Source: a virus. Taken from it: 64,000 bases of DNA. The position numbers and the translations under genes are program-made. Within the stretch, counting starts at the first letter, position 1, and every line of letters starts with the position of its first letter. Under the pieces are notes generated by a model. It was not told the DNA's origin. It saw nothing but the letters and a program-made list of their open reading frames with translations, and searched no databases. The stretch covers positions 1 to 64,000 of IMG/VR virus record IMGVR_UViG_3300009103_000015. One strand, 5' to 3'. Shown here piece by piece: positions 44,379-53,946 of this stretch.

Positions 44379-45023
44379 ATGTCACACTATGCAAGTTTAT
44401 CAATGGTAAAAGAAAAACTTAGAATACCAGCTTCTGATTCTTCAATAGATGATGAACTTAATATTTACATAGATGAAGTAGATGCTTACATAGATCGTAT
44501 ATTATTAGAAAGATTCGGAAAAACAGATGAATATGGTTATTCTATATCACTTCCATTAACTAGTTCAACAAGACCAGCTTTAACTTTTAGTTTGAAAGTG
44601 GTAGCATCAGATCTTGTAGAAGGTAAATTCAGATTGAAAACAACAGAAGAAAACGCATTATGGATGGAAGCAAATCAACAACTAGAGAAATATATCTTAG
44701 AAACTTTTGGATGGAATGAAGGTCATGGATTTAGAAGAGATCCAACAATTACAATAAGTCCTACGAATGGTAGTGCTGGTTCTACAATAACTATGACTGG
44801 AAAAGACTTCAAACCAAGAGGTGAAATATCAATTAAAATTGTAGATAAGAATGGAAATGGAGTAGCACAAACAACATCTCCAGCAGTAGTTCTAACAGAT
44901 GATAATGGAGATTTTAGTGGTGTCACATTTGCAACTGCCACAACAGATGCAGTTGGTTCTTATGAGATAGTAGCACATGATAAAGTTAATCATGTCATAA
45001 GAAATTTTACGGTGACTTCATAA
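44379..45023 (+). CDS. Head-tail connector fused to an Ig-like domain
   Basis: 214 residues. The N-terminal 115 residues are helical and fit gp6/gp15-type adaptors (MVKEKLRIPASDSSIDDELN, YIDEVDAYIDRILLE). The C-terminal 95 residues form an IPT/TIG or Ig-like sandwich (TISPTNGSAGSTITMTGKDF ... GSYEIVAHD). The adaptor ring would thus display a surface domain at the neck. Followed by TAATG coupling. Confidence 0.72.
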   Translation: MSHYASLSMVKEKLRIPASDSSIDDELNIYIDEVDAYIDRILLERFGKTDEYGYSISLPLTSSTRPALTFSLKVVASDLVEGKFRLKTTEENALWMEANQQLEKYILETFGWNEGHGFRRDPTITISPTNGSAGSTITMTGKDFKPRGEISIKIVDKNGNGVAQTTSPAVVLTDDNGDFSGVTFATATTDAVGSYEIVAHDKVNHVIRNFTVTS

Positions 45024-45241
45024 TGAATAAGTTTTGGATAGTTCCAGCAATTATCATAGTTGGTTTAATTTCATTTGTTTTTGTTTCAGATTATACTCCT
45101 AACATGAATAATTCTTTTGAATCTACATTAGGAAATCAACCTATTAGTGAATCAGAATATCCTAGTTGGGTAGATGAAGGATGCCACCCAGCAATATCTA
45201 TCAACGGAACATTCTATCAGGTGTGTAATCATGGCAAGTAA
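45023..45241 (+). CDS. Single-pass membrane or secreted protein, 72 aa
   Basis: A hydrophobic N-terminal segment (about residues 4-22, an uncleaved anchor or signal) is followed by a polar region with two cysteines (GCHPAI and QVCNHG). It overlaps its neighbours by 1 and 11 nt. Unusual within a neck-gene series. Function unknown. Confidence 0.55.
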   Translation: MNKFWIVPAIIIVGLISFVFVSDYTPNMNNSFESTLGNQPISESEYPSWVDEGCHPAISINGTFYQVCNHGK

Positions 45242-45995
45242 AACTGCGAGTGATATTAAGACAACCTTAGAATCACAAACATACCCATATCCATTAAGAA
45301 TCTATACAACTAGACAAAAATTTCCAATCTATCCATACGTTGAAATCATAAAAGAACCACAAGGTTCAGATGAAAGTATAACTGATATAACAAAAAATGA
45401 TGGATTTAAAATAACACTTTTCGTTAGATACATAAGAGATTTTGATACAGAAGAAGCAAATCAAACTACAATAGAAAACACAATACTTTCAGCTTTAGAA
45501 GGACAAGATTTCGGAACTGCAAAACTGTATTCAGAAACAAAAACATGGTCAAGACAACCAATGCAAAAACCATTCGGAAGTCAATCTGTAATAACAATTA
45601 GAATTGTAGATAGAGCATCAAAATCTGGAAGTGGTGTTTTAGGTTCTGAAATGACTATGATGATAGGTAGAGGTTCAACCAATACTGTAATCACTTTACT
45701 TTCTATCAAAGAAGATATTGGTCCACAGATTGCATCGCATTATGATGATGAAAGAAAAAGATATCCTGACCCTGATAATTTCAATGAAGGAACATTTACT
45801 ATGGAATATGAAAATACAAGTTCATTAGAAACTGAAATAGATGGATATAGAGATTCAGGAAATAGTATTGCTTGTAGATTTGTAAAAAAGAATGTAAATA
45901 AAGACTTCAATGCTGTATTTGGAGCAACATCTAGAACAGGTCAATATGATAAAGTGGAACGTGCTGTGACTACGATATACCTTGTTCCTTCATAA
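45231..45995 (+). CDS. Tail-terminator-like protein, possibly two-domain
   Basis: 254 residues from ATG 45231. Residues 1-135 have the size and strand/helix order of tail-terminator or neck proteins (YPYPLRIYTTRQKFPIYPYVEI, TIENTILSALEG). Residues about 140-254 form a second beta-rich domain. The connector-terminator-tube gene order supports the call. Sequence evidence alone is weak. Confidence 0.6.
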   Translation: MASKTASDIKTTLESQTYPYPLRIYTTRQKFPIYPYVEIIKEPQGSDESITDITKNDGFKITLFVRYIRDFDTEEANQTTIENTILSALEGQDFGTAKLYSETKTWSRQPMQKPFGSQSVITIRIVDRASKSGSGVLGSEMTMMIGRGSTNTVITLLSIKEDIGPQIASHYDDERKRYPDPDNFNEGTFTMEYENTSSLETEIDGYRDSGNSIACRFVKKNVNKDFNAVFGATSRTGQYDKVERAVTTIYLVPS

Positions 45996-45999
45996 AAAT

Positions 46000-46011
46000 A
46001 TATTTTTAAAG
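46000..46011 (+). promoter_or_regulatory. TATA box for the tail-tube gene
   Basis: ATATTTTTAAAG is centred about 28 nt before the ATG at 46034. Confidence 0.5.
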
Positions 46012-46033
46012 CAAGAACAATGATTACTAGTGT

Positions 46034-46585
46034 ATGACTGATTATAATTGGAATAGTCCATCGCTAAGAACTAGAAAGTATAAAGGATATATTCAATTTT
46101 CAAATCCAGAAACACCAGCAGATTTCTATCGTTTGAAAGAAAGACAGTCATTAAACATAACATTCACATTTAATCTAACATCACATTATGATGATGCAGG
46201 TCTAAAATTTATGGATCCAAATGGTCATAACCATACATTTTCAACAACAATAAAACTAACATCAGATATGATAGATGATGCTTCAAGCGATTGGGATTCA
46301 TCTGCTACCAGTCCTAAAACAGCAGAAGGAACTTCATTATCATATTGGATTGAAAGATTACAAAGATATGAACCTGTTCTAATGACATTCGTGACAACAT
46401 CAGAAGCTTTGATTGGTCCTAACCACTCAACCATTGGTGGAGATAATGAATCTGAAAAAATGATTAAGATTAAATTCAAAGGTCAACCATCAGGTTTCAC
46501 TATTGATATGGGAACAGATGCAACTCAAAGTGTTCAGATTCAAGGAACTATCACAGACATAGTTCATATAAAACGAACTGCTTAG
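46034..46585 (+). CDS. Major tail tube protein, probable
   Basis: 183 residues, mostly beta, with a long central insertion. Position between the terminator-like gene and the tape-measure region, its own promoter and its size suit a tail-tube monomer. No strong sequence signature. Confidence 0.55.
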   Translation: MTDYNWNSPSLRTRKYKGYIQFSNPETPADFYRLKERQSLNITFTFNLTSHYDDAGLKFMDPNGHNHTFSTTIKLTSDMIDDASSDWDSSATSPKTAEGTSLSYWIERLQRYEPVLMTFVTTSEALIGPNHSTIGGDNESEKMIKIKFKGQPSGFTIDMGTDATQSVQIQGTITDIVHIKRTA

Positions 46586-46595
46586 GAGATTAATT

Positions 46596-46781
46596 TTGTC
46601 GCAAGATGTATCTCTCAACGAGATTGATTATGGTAATATCATAAGATGGTTTGAATTAGCATTTGCAAAAACCAACAAACAAAGTGCTTCTGATAGAAAT
46701 ACATTTACTAAGTTGAGTGCTATGGCTTTAGGTTTTGCAGATGAAAAGATGAGAGATAAAACTGATGGAGATGAAATTTAA
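46596..46781 (+). CDS. Small tail-assembly-region protein, 61 aa
   Basis: TTG start with an SD-like GGAGAT about 12 nt upstream. A short helical protein with a helix-turn layout. It sits where tail-assembly chaperones usually lie, but no frameshift site or overlapping longer product was found. Confidence 0.55.
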   Translation: MSQDVSLNEIDYGNIIRWFELAFAKTNKQSASDRNTFTKLSAMALGFADEKMRDKTDGDEI

Positions 46782-47431
46782 TGGCAAACATAATGGGACA
46801 GACTTTAGATGCTACTGTTGATGATATAGAAGAGATGTTAGATTTTTTAGAAACAAGAGAAGTAGCAGTTGAGAAATTTGGTTTTGAATGGGAAGATTTT
46901 ATTCACAAGAAAACAACTGAAATAATCAATGAAGAAATAGTAGAAACAATAAAATGGAAAATGAAAATGTGGAAATACTCTCCAAAGATAATAGAAGCAA
47001 CATATTTAGATAAAGTAATTGTTAGAGGTAGAGGAGTTTCAGCTTACATAAAATCAGATTATATTTCAAAATCAGGTTTTCCAGTATCGGTTGCTAGAGA
47101 ATACGGAACAAAGAAACATTGGATTGAACCAAAAAGCACAGGTCAAACTTTCAAAATGGTTTGGAATACAAGCACTAAAGCTGGTTCTCCTTTAGCGAAA
47201 GCAAGAAGACATGGATATACATCATCTGCAAAAATGGTAAGAATACCACAACCAAAACCTGTATCATTACATTGGAAGAAGGGTGGAAAGAGTTTCTTTT
47301 CAAAAGGTCATTATGTATCTGGTATTAGAGCATTAAAATTAATCAATGGAACAATAAAAGAAAAAAGAAGAATAGTCAAAGAAAGACTAAAAGCTGAAAC
47401 TAAGGCGTGGATAGATGATCTTCTATCCTAA
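46781..47431 (+). CDS. HK97-gp10-like tail completion protein
   Basis: 216 residues, strongly basic. VAREYGTKKHWIEPK and LHWKKGGKSFFSKGH match the diagnostic middle of HK97-gp10-like neck/tail proteins. It lies after the tube gene here, whereas most phages place it before. TAATG coupling to the upstream gene. Confidence 0.75.
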   Translation: MANIMGQTLDATVDDIEEMLDFLETREVAVEKFGFEWEDFIHKKTTEIINEEIVETIKWKMKMWKYSPKIIEATYLDKVIVRGRGVSAYIKSDYISKSGFPVSVAREYGTKKHWIEPKSTGQTFKMVWNTSTKAGSPLAKARRHGYTSSAKMVRIPQPKPVSLHWKKGGKSFFSKGHYVSGIRALKLINGTIKEKRRIVKERLKAETKAWIDDLLS

Positions 47432-47432
47432 A

Positions 47433-47443
47433 AGATTTTTAAC
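47433..47443 (+). promoter_or_regulatory. TATA-like box for gene 47465
   Basis: AGATTTTTAAC is centred about 27 nt before the ATG. Confidence 0.45.
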
Positions 47444-47464
47444 AATGGTATGGTGTAAATAAAC

Positions 47465-48313
47465 ATGGCTGATGATGATATTATAGAAGAGGAAATCAAT
47501 CTAGATAATGTAGTAAATGAAAGAACCTACAAGAAAGCTATGGATGTAATTCATGGTGTCAAAAAAGAAACCAAAGCATTAAAGAAAGCAACTAAGGAAT
47601 TAAAAGAAGTCACGAAATCACAAAATCTAACTGGAAGTGGAAGTATGGATTTTGGTGCTTTTGGAGATCCAGATCAAGCAACATTACCAAAAGGAAAAAC
47701 AGAACAACCAATAGGTTTAGCTGAAGGATTAACAGGTGGTGGAGCTCGTGATATTTCTAGAGGAAACAAATGGAAACAAATGGTAGAAGATATAGAAAGA
47801 TTGAAAGCTGAAAGAGAATTAGCTGAACAAGAAAGACAAGCAAATACTTACAGATCAATAGAAAATCAAACAGAAAATGAATTACAAGGTATGCAATTAA
47901 GATCAATACAAGCTCAAATGGCAGGCATTAGAGCTCAAGCTCAAGCTGGATTGGGTATGGCAGGGAAAGGACTTGGAATAATAAAGAATCCATTAGGTTC
48001 AATGCAAAATATGTTAATGGGTGTAGCTGGAAAATTCTTTCCTGTAATGATGGCAATAACAGTAGCAACAACAGTATATAGTATGGTTGTCGCACAATTT
48101 GGTGATGGTGGATTATTTGATGTTAGAAAATTAGTGACAGATCAGGTGAAAGAATATTTTGATTTAGAGTTCGTTAACCAAGTTAATAGAGGAGAAGTTT
48201 TCTTTGGATTTGGTGCAGAAGCAGTCTCACAAGGAATTGGAACTAGTGGTAGCAATACGAGAGATAAGAGTTATGCTCATCTCACAGATAGACCACAGTT
48301 TCAGGGATTATAA
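47465..48313 (+). CDS. Short tape-measure-like protein
   Basis: 282 residues. An acidic N-terminus and long helical coiled-coil region (KKETKALKKATKELKE; ERLKAERELAEQE) precede an alanine/glycine-rich segment and a hydrophobic helix (FFPVMMAITVATTVYSMVV, about residues 195-213), the tape-measure layout. If it measures tail length at about 1.5 angstrom per residue, the tail would be only about 40 nm. Its position before distal tail and hub genes supports the call. Confidence 0.6.
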   Translation: MADDDIIEEEINLDNVVNERTYKKAMDVIHGVKKETKALKKATKELKEVTKSQNLTGSGSMDFGAFGDPDQATLPKGKTEQPIGLAEGLTGGGARDISRGNKWKQMVEDIERLKAERELAEQERQANTYRSIENQTENELQGMQLRSIQAQMAGIRAQAQAGLGMAGKGLGIIKNPLGSMQNMLMGVAGKFFPVMMAITVATTVYSMVVAQFGDGGLFDVRKLVTDQVKEYFDLEFVNQVNRGEVFFGFGAEAVSQGIGTSGSNTRDKSYAHLTDRPQFQGL

Positions 48314-48315
48314 TC

Positions 48316-48864
48316 ATGGCAAACGCAGTTTTATTTTGGAGAAGCGATAGCACTTTGACAACAAGTGTTGCTAGTCTAATATCAGCAGATTCTTCAAAAA
48401 GCATAGCTAATCAACAATGTTTAGAATATGATGCTCCAGATAATATATTGGAAGCAGTTCAAGAAACTTATGGAAATAGAATTAATGAACAGGTTTCAGT
48501 AAATTCAGAAGGTAATAGACAGATATTCATTCGTGATGATGGACTTGCAACAAGATCAATAACAATACAGGGAATAATAAGAAAAGAATCAACAGATATT
48601 ACAAAGTTAAAACATTTCAGAATATTACAACAGACTACAACAAACTTAGTTCATGGTAGATTTGGAATTAGAATAGGAAATGCAACTCATTATCAAATAG
48701 ATCCAAGAAAAGATAATTACGATGGTTCAGGTGCTATTGGTAGAGGACTTATGATTAAAGACATGACAATAGGATATTCAGGTCAAGAGAAAACAAGATA
48801 CGCTTTTAGAATAACTCTTGCTTTTGGTGGAAGACACATAGCAGATGAATCAGGTAATATCTAA
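48316..48864 (+). CDS. Distal-tail-like protein
   Basis: 182 residues, beta-rich, 2 nt after the tape-measure gene and overlapping the hub gene by 1 nt. Strand pattern with RSITIQGIIRKES and a C-terminal YAFRITLAFGGR fits distal tail or baseplate ring proteins. Context carries most of the weight. Confidence 0.6.
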   Translation: MANAVLFWRSDSTLTTSVASLISADSSKSIANQQCLEYDAPDNILEAVQETYGNRINEQVSVNSEGNRQIFIRDDGLATRSITIQGIIRKESTDITKLKHFRILQQTTTNLVHGRFGIRIGNATHYQIDPRKDNYDGSGAIGRGLMIKDMTIGYSGQEKTRYAFRITLAFGGRHIADESGNI

Positions 48865-51773
48865 TGGCTAGAGATAACTATACAAAAGTTGTAAAACTGA
48901 TTAACAAGTATTCAGGTAATCCAATAACTGGTCCTTCAATCGGTGCTGTTTCAAATGGAGATTTGACAAATTGGTTAATCTCAATGGAGTTAGTAAACTC
49001 TAGTGTTGATAGAACTGATACTTGCACGTTAACACTTAGAACAGATCCACAAGGAACTTTTATCAGAAATGGTCCAATTCTAATTGATGAACTTGCAAAA
49101 TACAAATATCTAATTCAAGCACAGATAAGTCAAGGTTCAAAAGATGGAAAGTTATTTCGTTTTGAAATAAGTGATGCGACATTAAGAGAAGATCAAGCAA
49201 ATGGAGAGGTTTTAGTCATAACAGGTCGTGGTTTAGAATACATCTTCAAAGAAACTTTAGATTCAGAACAATTATTTTTCAAAACTCCAAAACAAGCATT
49301 CATACAAAGAATAAGAAATTACATGGACACTCCTAGTTTTGGAAGTGTAGAGGGTGTTAATCAAACAATAACTGCCACATATACAGATTCTAATATTGAT
49401 CTTCCAGATCAACATGACATAAAACAAGGTTGGGTTTCAAGCAGTCCTAGAACCGTCATGGATCAAATGAATAAGATAATCAAAACATTATCAGAAGCTG
49501 GTGTTTCTGGTGGTGTTATGACTGATTATTTTTGGGACACGAATCCAAATTCAACTTGGGCTAACACTTTTGATATATTTGCAAAAAAATATGGACATCA
49601 TAATTCAGCAGATGGTCTTGTCACAATATCTCCAATAGATATTGGTGGTGGAGAACAGAAAGATAAAGTTTGGAGAACTGATAATCAGAGATTCAAGAAT
49701 CTTGTTATAGTAAAAGGAGCAAGAGGTCAGGGAACATTACCAATGAATCATTGTAGATTTAGAAGTGAATTTGAACACGCAAGAAGAAGACCTGATTGGG
49801 TTCAATCAGGAACTTATACAGCAAACGAAAGTTATGTTAAATTTGAAGTAAGTGGTCAAGATAAATTTTACAAGTGTATTCAATCTAGTAGTGCATCAAA
49901 TCCTAAACAACCAAATCTATTCAGTAGTTATTGGCAAGAAGATGTGACTACAACTGCTGATGATTTGAACCCTTGGTTGAAGGATAGAAAAGATCAGATT
50001 AGAAGTCTAGCAAATCCAAGTCCTGATAAATCATTGTTTGAAAGTTCAAGTGGAGCAGGTGATGGTTATGTTGGTTTTGCTCCAGATTGGAATATAGTAA
50101 GAGGAAATTATGATAGAAACTTTAACAATGAATTTCAACACTTGAGTATAAAGTGGGTGACAAGAATTTCAAACACTCCTCCAACTGGAAAAGAATTGTT
50201 TCATGGTCAAAGAATTTTAGTTGGAACATCTCCTTCAGGAGATTTTTCAGGAAATGCAAACAAGATTGCACAGTATGATAGATATCCAGATCCAAATGCA
50301 CTTACAGTTGGATTAACAGGTCAAGGAACTCCTGTTTGGAGATTCAGTAATGCTCCACAGAATAATGATGTAGTTGTAAATCTTGATACAGGAGAACTTC
50401 TAAAATGGAATACAGCAAACAGTAATTGGGGAACTGGTTCAAACACTTCTACTGCAAGAAATGTTAACACAGACTTAGCAAATAAAAAAGCATTCAGTAT
50501 TCAAGATCATGGAACATCAGGTTATGGTAGTGCAGATGGAACTGCTCCATTACATTTAGTAAAAGATATTCAAACAGTTGAAGGAGCAACAAAGGGAGTT
50601 AATAGTGCATCACAATGGACTTTTGATTGGAGAATATTAAATGGTAGAGGTGAAAACAAAAACAGTAGAGGAGCATGGTGGTATATGATGTTTCCATATC
50701 CAAGAGTTGCAGATTCTAGTGCAACAAATTCAGATGTGGGAAGTGTTTATGGTGGAACTAATGTAGTAAAGAGTTGGTTGAATAGAAATAATTTAGATTA
50801 TAATTCTAAGGGACAGAAAGGTTGGAATCATGGAACAGATAGTGAAGATCTAGGAGTTATAACAGGTGTTAGTTTCAAAATAAAATTAGAAGTATTGTAT
50901 GATAAACTACAAAATGGAACTCTTTCATTAACTCCTAGTGGATTTCATAATACAAAACATACAATTTGGTTTATGGATATGTTTGATAGAATAATGTTTG
51001 CAAAATTTGAATTACGAAGAAATGGTGGTTGGCAATTTGTTAGAATACCATTAGGTCAAGGAATGAAAAGACACTTCAACAGATTAGATGAGCAATCTTT
51101 ATTCATGGGATATGATTTGGTTGGAGATGATTGGTATCTTCCAGAAAGAGAATATACTGGAATTGCTTTTGATTGGAGATTCATAAAAGCTGTTGGAATA
51201 CAATGGGATCATTCTTATGCTAAATCAGAATTTGGTCAATACACAGGTTGGCAATTAGCATTAGCAAAAGATGCAATGACTTCTGGAACTGGAGCAACAA
51301 CATCTTGGTGGCTAAGACCATTTCTTGGAATTGTAGGAACTGCTGTCACAGTTGCACAAACACAAGATGAATCACTTTATGATATTGACAAAGTTAGATA
51401 CACAATAGATGAGTTCAAGTTTGAAAAAGATTTGTATGTTTCATCATTAGAAGGAACAACTCCAGAATCAGGAGCAAGAACGTCAGCAGTAGAAGAATCA
51501 GCTCAAGCATACGATTATCTTACTGCAAAAAGAATAGCTCAAGGAAGAAGAGAGAGATTGAAATTCTTTCCACAAGATTATACTGTCACCTGTTTTGGAG
51601 ATGTAAGAGTTAGAGTTGGAGATAAAGTTAGAATAAAGGGAACAAAAGTTCCATCAACAACAACAGATGGTGGTGTTCCATATTTTGATATTGGTGTTCA
51701 AGAAGTAAAACATATTTTAGATGCAAACTCTTACAGAATGGTTATAACTGGAACAAGGAAATTCGTGATCTAA
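48864..51773 (+). CDS. Tail hub / tail-associated protein, 969 aa
   Basis: The N-terminal 300 residues fit hub proteins of the gpD/gp27 type (TCTLTLRTDPQGTF, FRFEISDATLREDQANG, VITGRGLEYIFKETL). A large aromatic- and asparagine-rich insertion (about 300-860), probably carbohydrate- or receptor-binding, is followed by a return to the hub fold (FPQDYTVTCFGDVRVRVGDKV). Nucleates the tail tip and contacts the host. Confidence 0.72.
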   Translation: MARDNYTKVVKLINKYSGNPITGPSIGAVSNGDLTNWLISMELVNSSVDRTDTCTLTLRTDPQGTFIRNGPILIDELAKYKYLIQAQISQGSKDGKLFRFEISDATLREDQANGEVLVITGRGLEYIFKETLDSEQLFFKTPKQAFIQRIRNYMDTPSFGSVEGVNQTITATYTDSNIDLPDQHDIKQGWVSSSPRTVMDQMNKIIKTLSEAGVSGGVMTDYFWDTNPNSTWANTFDIFAKKYGHHNSADGLVTISPIDIGGGEQKDKVWRTDNQRFKNLVIVKGARGQGTLPMNHCRFRSEFEHARRRPDWVQSGTYTANESYVKFEVSGQDKFYKCIQSSSASNPKQPNLFSSYWQEDVTTTADDLNPWLKDRKDQIRSLANPSPDKSLFESSSGAGDGYVGFAPDWNIVRGNYDRNFNNEFQHLSIKWVTRISNTPPTGKELFHGQRILVGTSPSGDFSGNANKIAQYDRYPDPNALTVGLTGQGTPVWRFSNAPQNNDVVVNLDTGELLKWNTANSNWGTGSNTSTARNVNTDLANKKAFSIQDHGTSGYGSADGTAPLHLVKDIQTVEGATKGVNSASQWTFDWRILNGRGENKNSRGAWWYMMFPYPRVADSSATNSDVGSVYGGTNVVKSWLNRNNLDYNSKGQKGWNHGTDSEDLGVITGVSFKIKLEVLYDKLQNGTLSLTPSGFHNTKHTIWFMDMFDRIMFAKFELRRNGGWQFVRIPLGQGMKRHFNRLDEQSLFMGYDLVGDDWYLPEREYTGIAFDWRFIKAVGIQWDHSYAKSEFGQYTGWQLALAKDAMTSGTGATTSWWLRPFLGIVGTAVTVAQTQDESLYDIDKVRYTIDEFKFEKDLYVSSLEGTTPESGARTSAVEESAQAYDYLTAKRIAQGRRERLKFFPQDYTVTCFGDVRVRVGDKVRIKGTKVPSTTTDGGVPYFDIGVQEVKHILDANSYRMVITGTRKFVI

Positions 51774-53315
51774 ATGGCATGGGATGAAATTGGTGAAAAC
51801 ATATACGATAAGATTTACAATCTTGAAAAACAGGTTGAGAATCTAAAAGAAGAACAATACACAACTTTCTATAATTCAGTAGAAGGTATAGGAGTTGATA
51901 GTTCTGCAACAGATAGTGGTGATGCTGGTGTTGGATTTGCAAATACATTGACAGGTGCAGTATCATTAACTAGAGAAGTTCAAGTAAGATCAAATAATGA
52001 AACCTTTAATGGTAGCACTATATATGATTCAATATTTGCTTTCAATCCATACATAATTGTAAAAGCAAAAGGAGATGAATCTACATCTAACATAATTGAA
52101 ATTAAATGGATTAGACAAGCACAACATGATGGTCAAATCTTAATTTTAGAACCATTCTACAAAGCTGGTGGAGATTCAAATACAACATCATATACTTTAA
52201 GATTGAAAACTGCTGGAAACATAAACATATCATCAGATACAGATGTTGCAAAAGATGAGAAAATATTTCTTCAATGGTCAGAAAACTATCCTATTGCAAA
52301 TTCTAGTTCAGGTTCATGGACAGTAATTTCTCAAACTTCAGGTTCTAGTGGTGGTGGAAGTGGAATGCAAAATCCAGCAACAGCACAGTTAGACATGGCT
52401 GATAAATCCATTAAAGGTGCATGGGATTCACAATCAAGCACAGTTGGAATTGAATCTCATTTAGATATGAATACATACAATATCAAAGATGTAGATCAAC
52501 TTTTGTTTGCAACATCAGCTAGTTCAAGCGATGTATTACCTAACAGTTCGTATGGTATTGAAGCTGATGGTGGAACTTCTCCAACAGGAATAAGATATAA
52601 TGTTCCATCAAGTAAATCACATAAATTTTATGTTAATGGTTCTTTGAAAGCAACTATTGATTCTAATGGTATAACTGCTGATTCTTTAGGTAGTAGTCCA
52701 AGTTCATCAAAATATCTTAGAGGAGATATGACATGGCAAACAATTAGTAGTGGTGGTTCTGATAACTTAGGAAATCATACTGCTACACAAACTTTGGATA
52801 TGGGTGGATATTATATTTCAAATGCTGGTCAAATAGAATTTGGAACAAGCTCAACTCAAGGTGGAGAAATTTCTAATTCAAGTTCTGGTTTAATTTATGA
52901 TACACATTCTTCTAGTGATGAACATTATTTCCAAACAAACGGAACAACAAGAATGACAGTTGAAACAGATTATATTAGAATGTATGAACCAATCAGTTTT
53001 CAATATGGTGGAACACAAATTGCATATACAAATACAGATTCAGGTGGTTTAGATTTCAAGATTACTTCAACTAGTGATACATTTGATTATAAAATTGGAT
53101 CATCAGGTGGTATGACATTATATAATGATGGAACAAGATTTAGAATAGAAGATGACAGAATTAAAATTTACAAGGTAATAGACATAAGAAATGGAACATA
53201 CACTTCACCAAGTTCATATATCAGTTCTAATTATTGGCAAGGAATGTTATATCCTACTGGTTGGGTTAAAATTATGGTTGATGGTGGTTCATACAAATTC
53301 CCTGTATGGTCATAG
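51774..53315 (+). CDS. Tail fibre with N-terminal coiled coil
   Basis: 513 residues. A short heptad segment (IYDKIYNLEKQVENLKEEQ) suggests trimerisation, followed by S/G/T-rich beta repeats and a WQTISSGGSDN shaft segment found in many phage fibres. It starts at the base after the hub stop. Likely the central tail fibre. Confidence 0.72.
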   Translation: MAWDEIGENIYDKIYNLEKQVENLKEEQYTTFYNSVEGIGVDSSATDSGDAGVGFANTLTGAVSLTREVQVRSNNETFNGSTIYDSIFAFNPYIIVKAKGDESTSNIIEIKWIRQAQHDGQILILEPFYKAGGDSNTTSYTLRLKTAGNINISSDTDVAKDEKIFLQWSENYPIANSSSGSWTVISQTSGSSGGGSGMQNPATAQLDMADKSIKGAWDSQSSTVGIESHLDMNTYNIKDVDQLLFATSASSSDVLPNSSYGIEADGGTSPTGIRYNVPSSKSHKFYVNGSLKATIDSNGITADSLGSSPSSSKYLRGDMTWQTISSGGSDNLGNHTATQTLDMGGYYISNAGQIEFGTSSTQGGEISNSSSGLIYDTHSSSDEHYFQTNGTTRMTVETDYIRMYEPISFQYGGTQIAYTNTDSGGLDFKITSTSDTFDYKIGSSGGMTLYNDGTRFRIEDDRIKIYKVIDIRNGTYTSPSSYISSNYWQGMLYPTGWVKIMVDGGSYKFPVWS

Positions 53316-53345
53316 GTTTATTAGAAAGATGTGATGTTGTTAGAT

Positions 53346-53477
53346 ATGTCTGAAGAAGTAAATGATCCAGCTCCACAAAACCCAAATTTTCCTAGAGATG
53401 ATGTAGTTGAAGATGAAGAACCAGAAGATGACGAATATGTAGAAATAGAAGAACCTGTTAAAACAGATGAAACATAA
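53346..53477 (+). CDS. Acidic mini-protein, 43 aa
   Basis: ATG 53346 (in-frame ATG 53334 possible) to TAA 53477. Proline-rich N-terminus, then a near-continuous D/E stretch. It contains no hydrophobic core, so it is probably disordered. Comparable acidic tails occur on virion accessory proteins. Confidence 0.45.
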   Translation: MSEEVNDPAPQNPNFPRDDVVEDEEPEDDEYVEIEEPVKTDET

Positions 53478-53488
53478 TAATATCAGGA

Positions 53489-53500
53489 AAGTATAATAGG
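53489..53500 (+). promoter_or_regulatory. TATA-like box for gene 53521
   Basis: AAGTATAATAGG is centred about 26 nt before the ATG at 53521. Confidence 0.4.
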
Positions 53501-53520
53501 AAAAACATACTAAGTGAAAT

Positions 53521-53730
53521 ATGTCAGCAGAACAACAAAATCAGGGAACTAATGTTAACACCATTTTGAAAGATATTGCATATTTACGACAAAAAGCAGA
53601 TCAATTAGAATTGAATCTTGTCGAGTTATTGGTAAAAGAGAATCAAATGATACAACAACAACACCAGATGGCTATGATAAAACTACAAGAAATAGAAAAG
53701 AAACAAGAAAAATCAAGCAGAAAACAATAA
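53521..53730 (+). CDS. Coiled-coil protein, 69 aa
   Basis: A glutamine- and lysine-rich, almost wholly heptad-patterned helix (LRQKADQLELNLVELLVKEN). No cysteine. Function unknown; an oligomerisation or scaffold-like role is possible. Confidence 0.55.
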   Translation: MSAEQQNQGTNVNTILKDIAYLRQKADQLELNLVELLVKENQMIQQQHQMAMIKLQEIEKKQEKSSRKQ

Positions 53731-53741
53731 CAACGCTATAC

Positions 53742-53753
53742 GTTTATTAATTA
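53742..53753 (+). promoter_or_regulatory. TATA-like box for gene 53773
   Basis: GTTTATTAATTA is centred about 26 nt before the ATG at 53773 and followed by a TTAA tract. Confidence 0.4.
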
Positions 53754-53772
53754 ATTAATTCATTAATAGTTA

Positions 53773-53946
53773 ATGTCTCAACCAGTGTTAATAGGTGATT
53801 CCTATCACAGAGTTCTGAAGATGATGGCAAGTATGCCGAATGAAGAAAGAACAATGGGTGGGATCATTGAAGATCAACTCAAGCAACTTGGATTTTTCAA
53901 GAAAAAGTTGAATGAAGTTGAGAAACAAATGAGGAAAAAGAAATGA
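53773..53946 (+). CDS. Small helical protein, possible ribbon-helix-helix
   Basis: 57 codons. PVLIGDSYHRVLKMMAS could be a strand followed by helix A, and MGGIIEDQLKQL helix B, of a ribbon-helix-helix DNA-binding protein. The end is lysine rich. The ATGA overlap with the next gene supports translation. Fold assignment is tentative. Confidence 0.55.
   Translation: MSQPVLIGDSYHRVLKMMASMPNEERTMGGIIEDQLKQLGFFKKKLNEVEKQMRKKK

Noticed and set aside
46596-46781. Programmed frameshift for tail-assembly chaperones
   Set aside because: No slippery heptamer with an overlapping extension was found between the tube and tape-measure genes.
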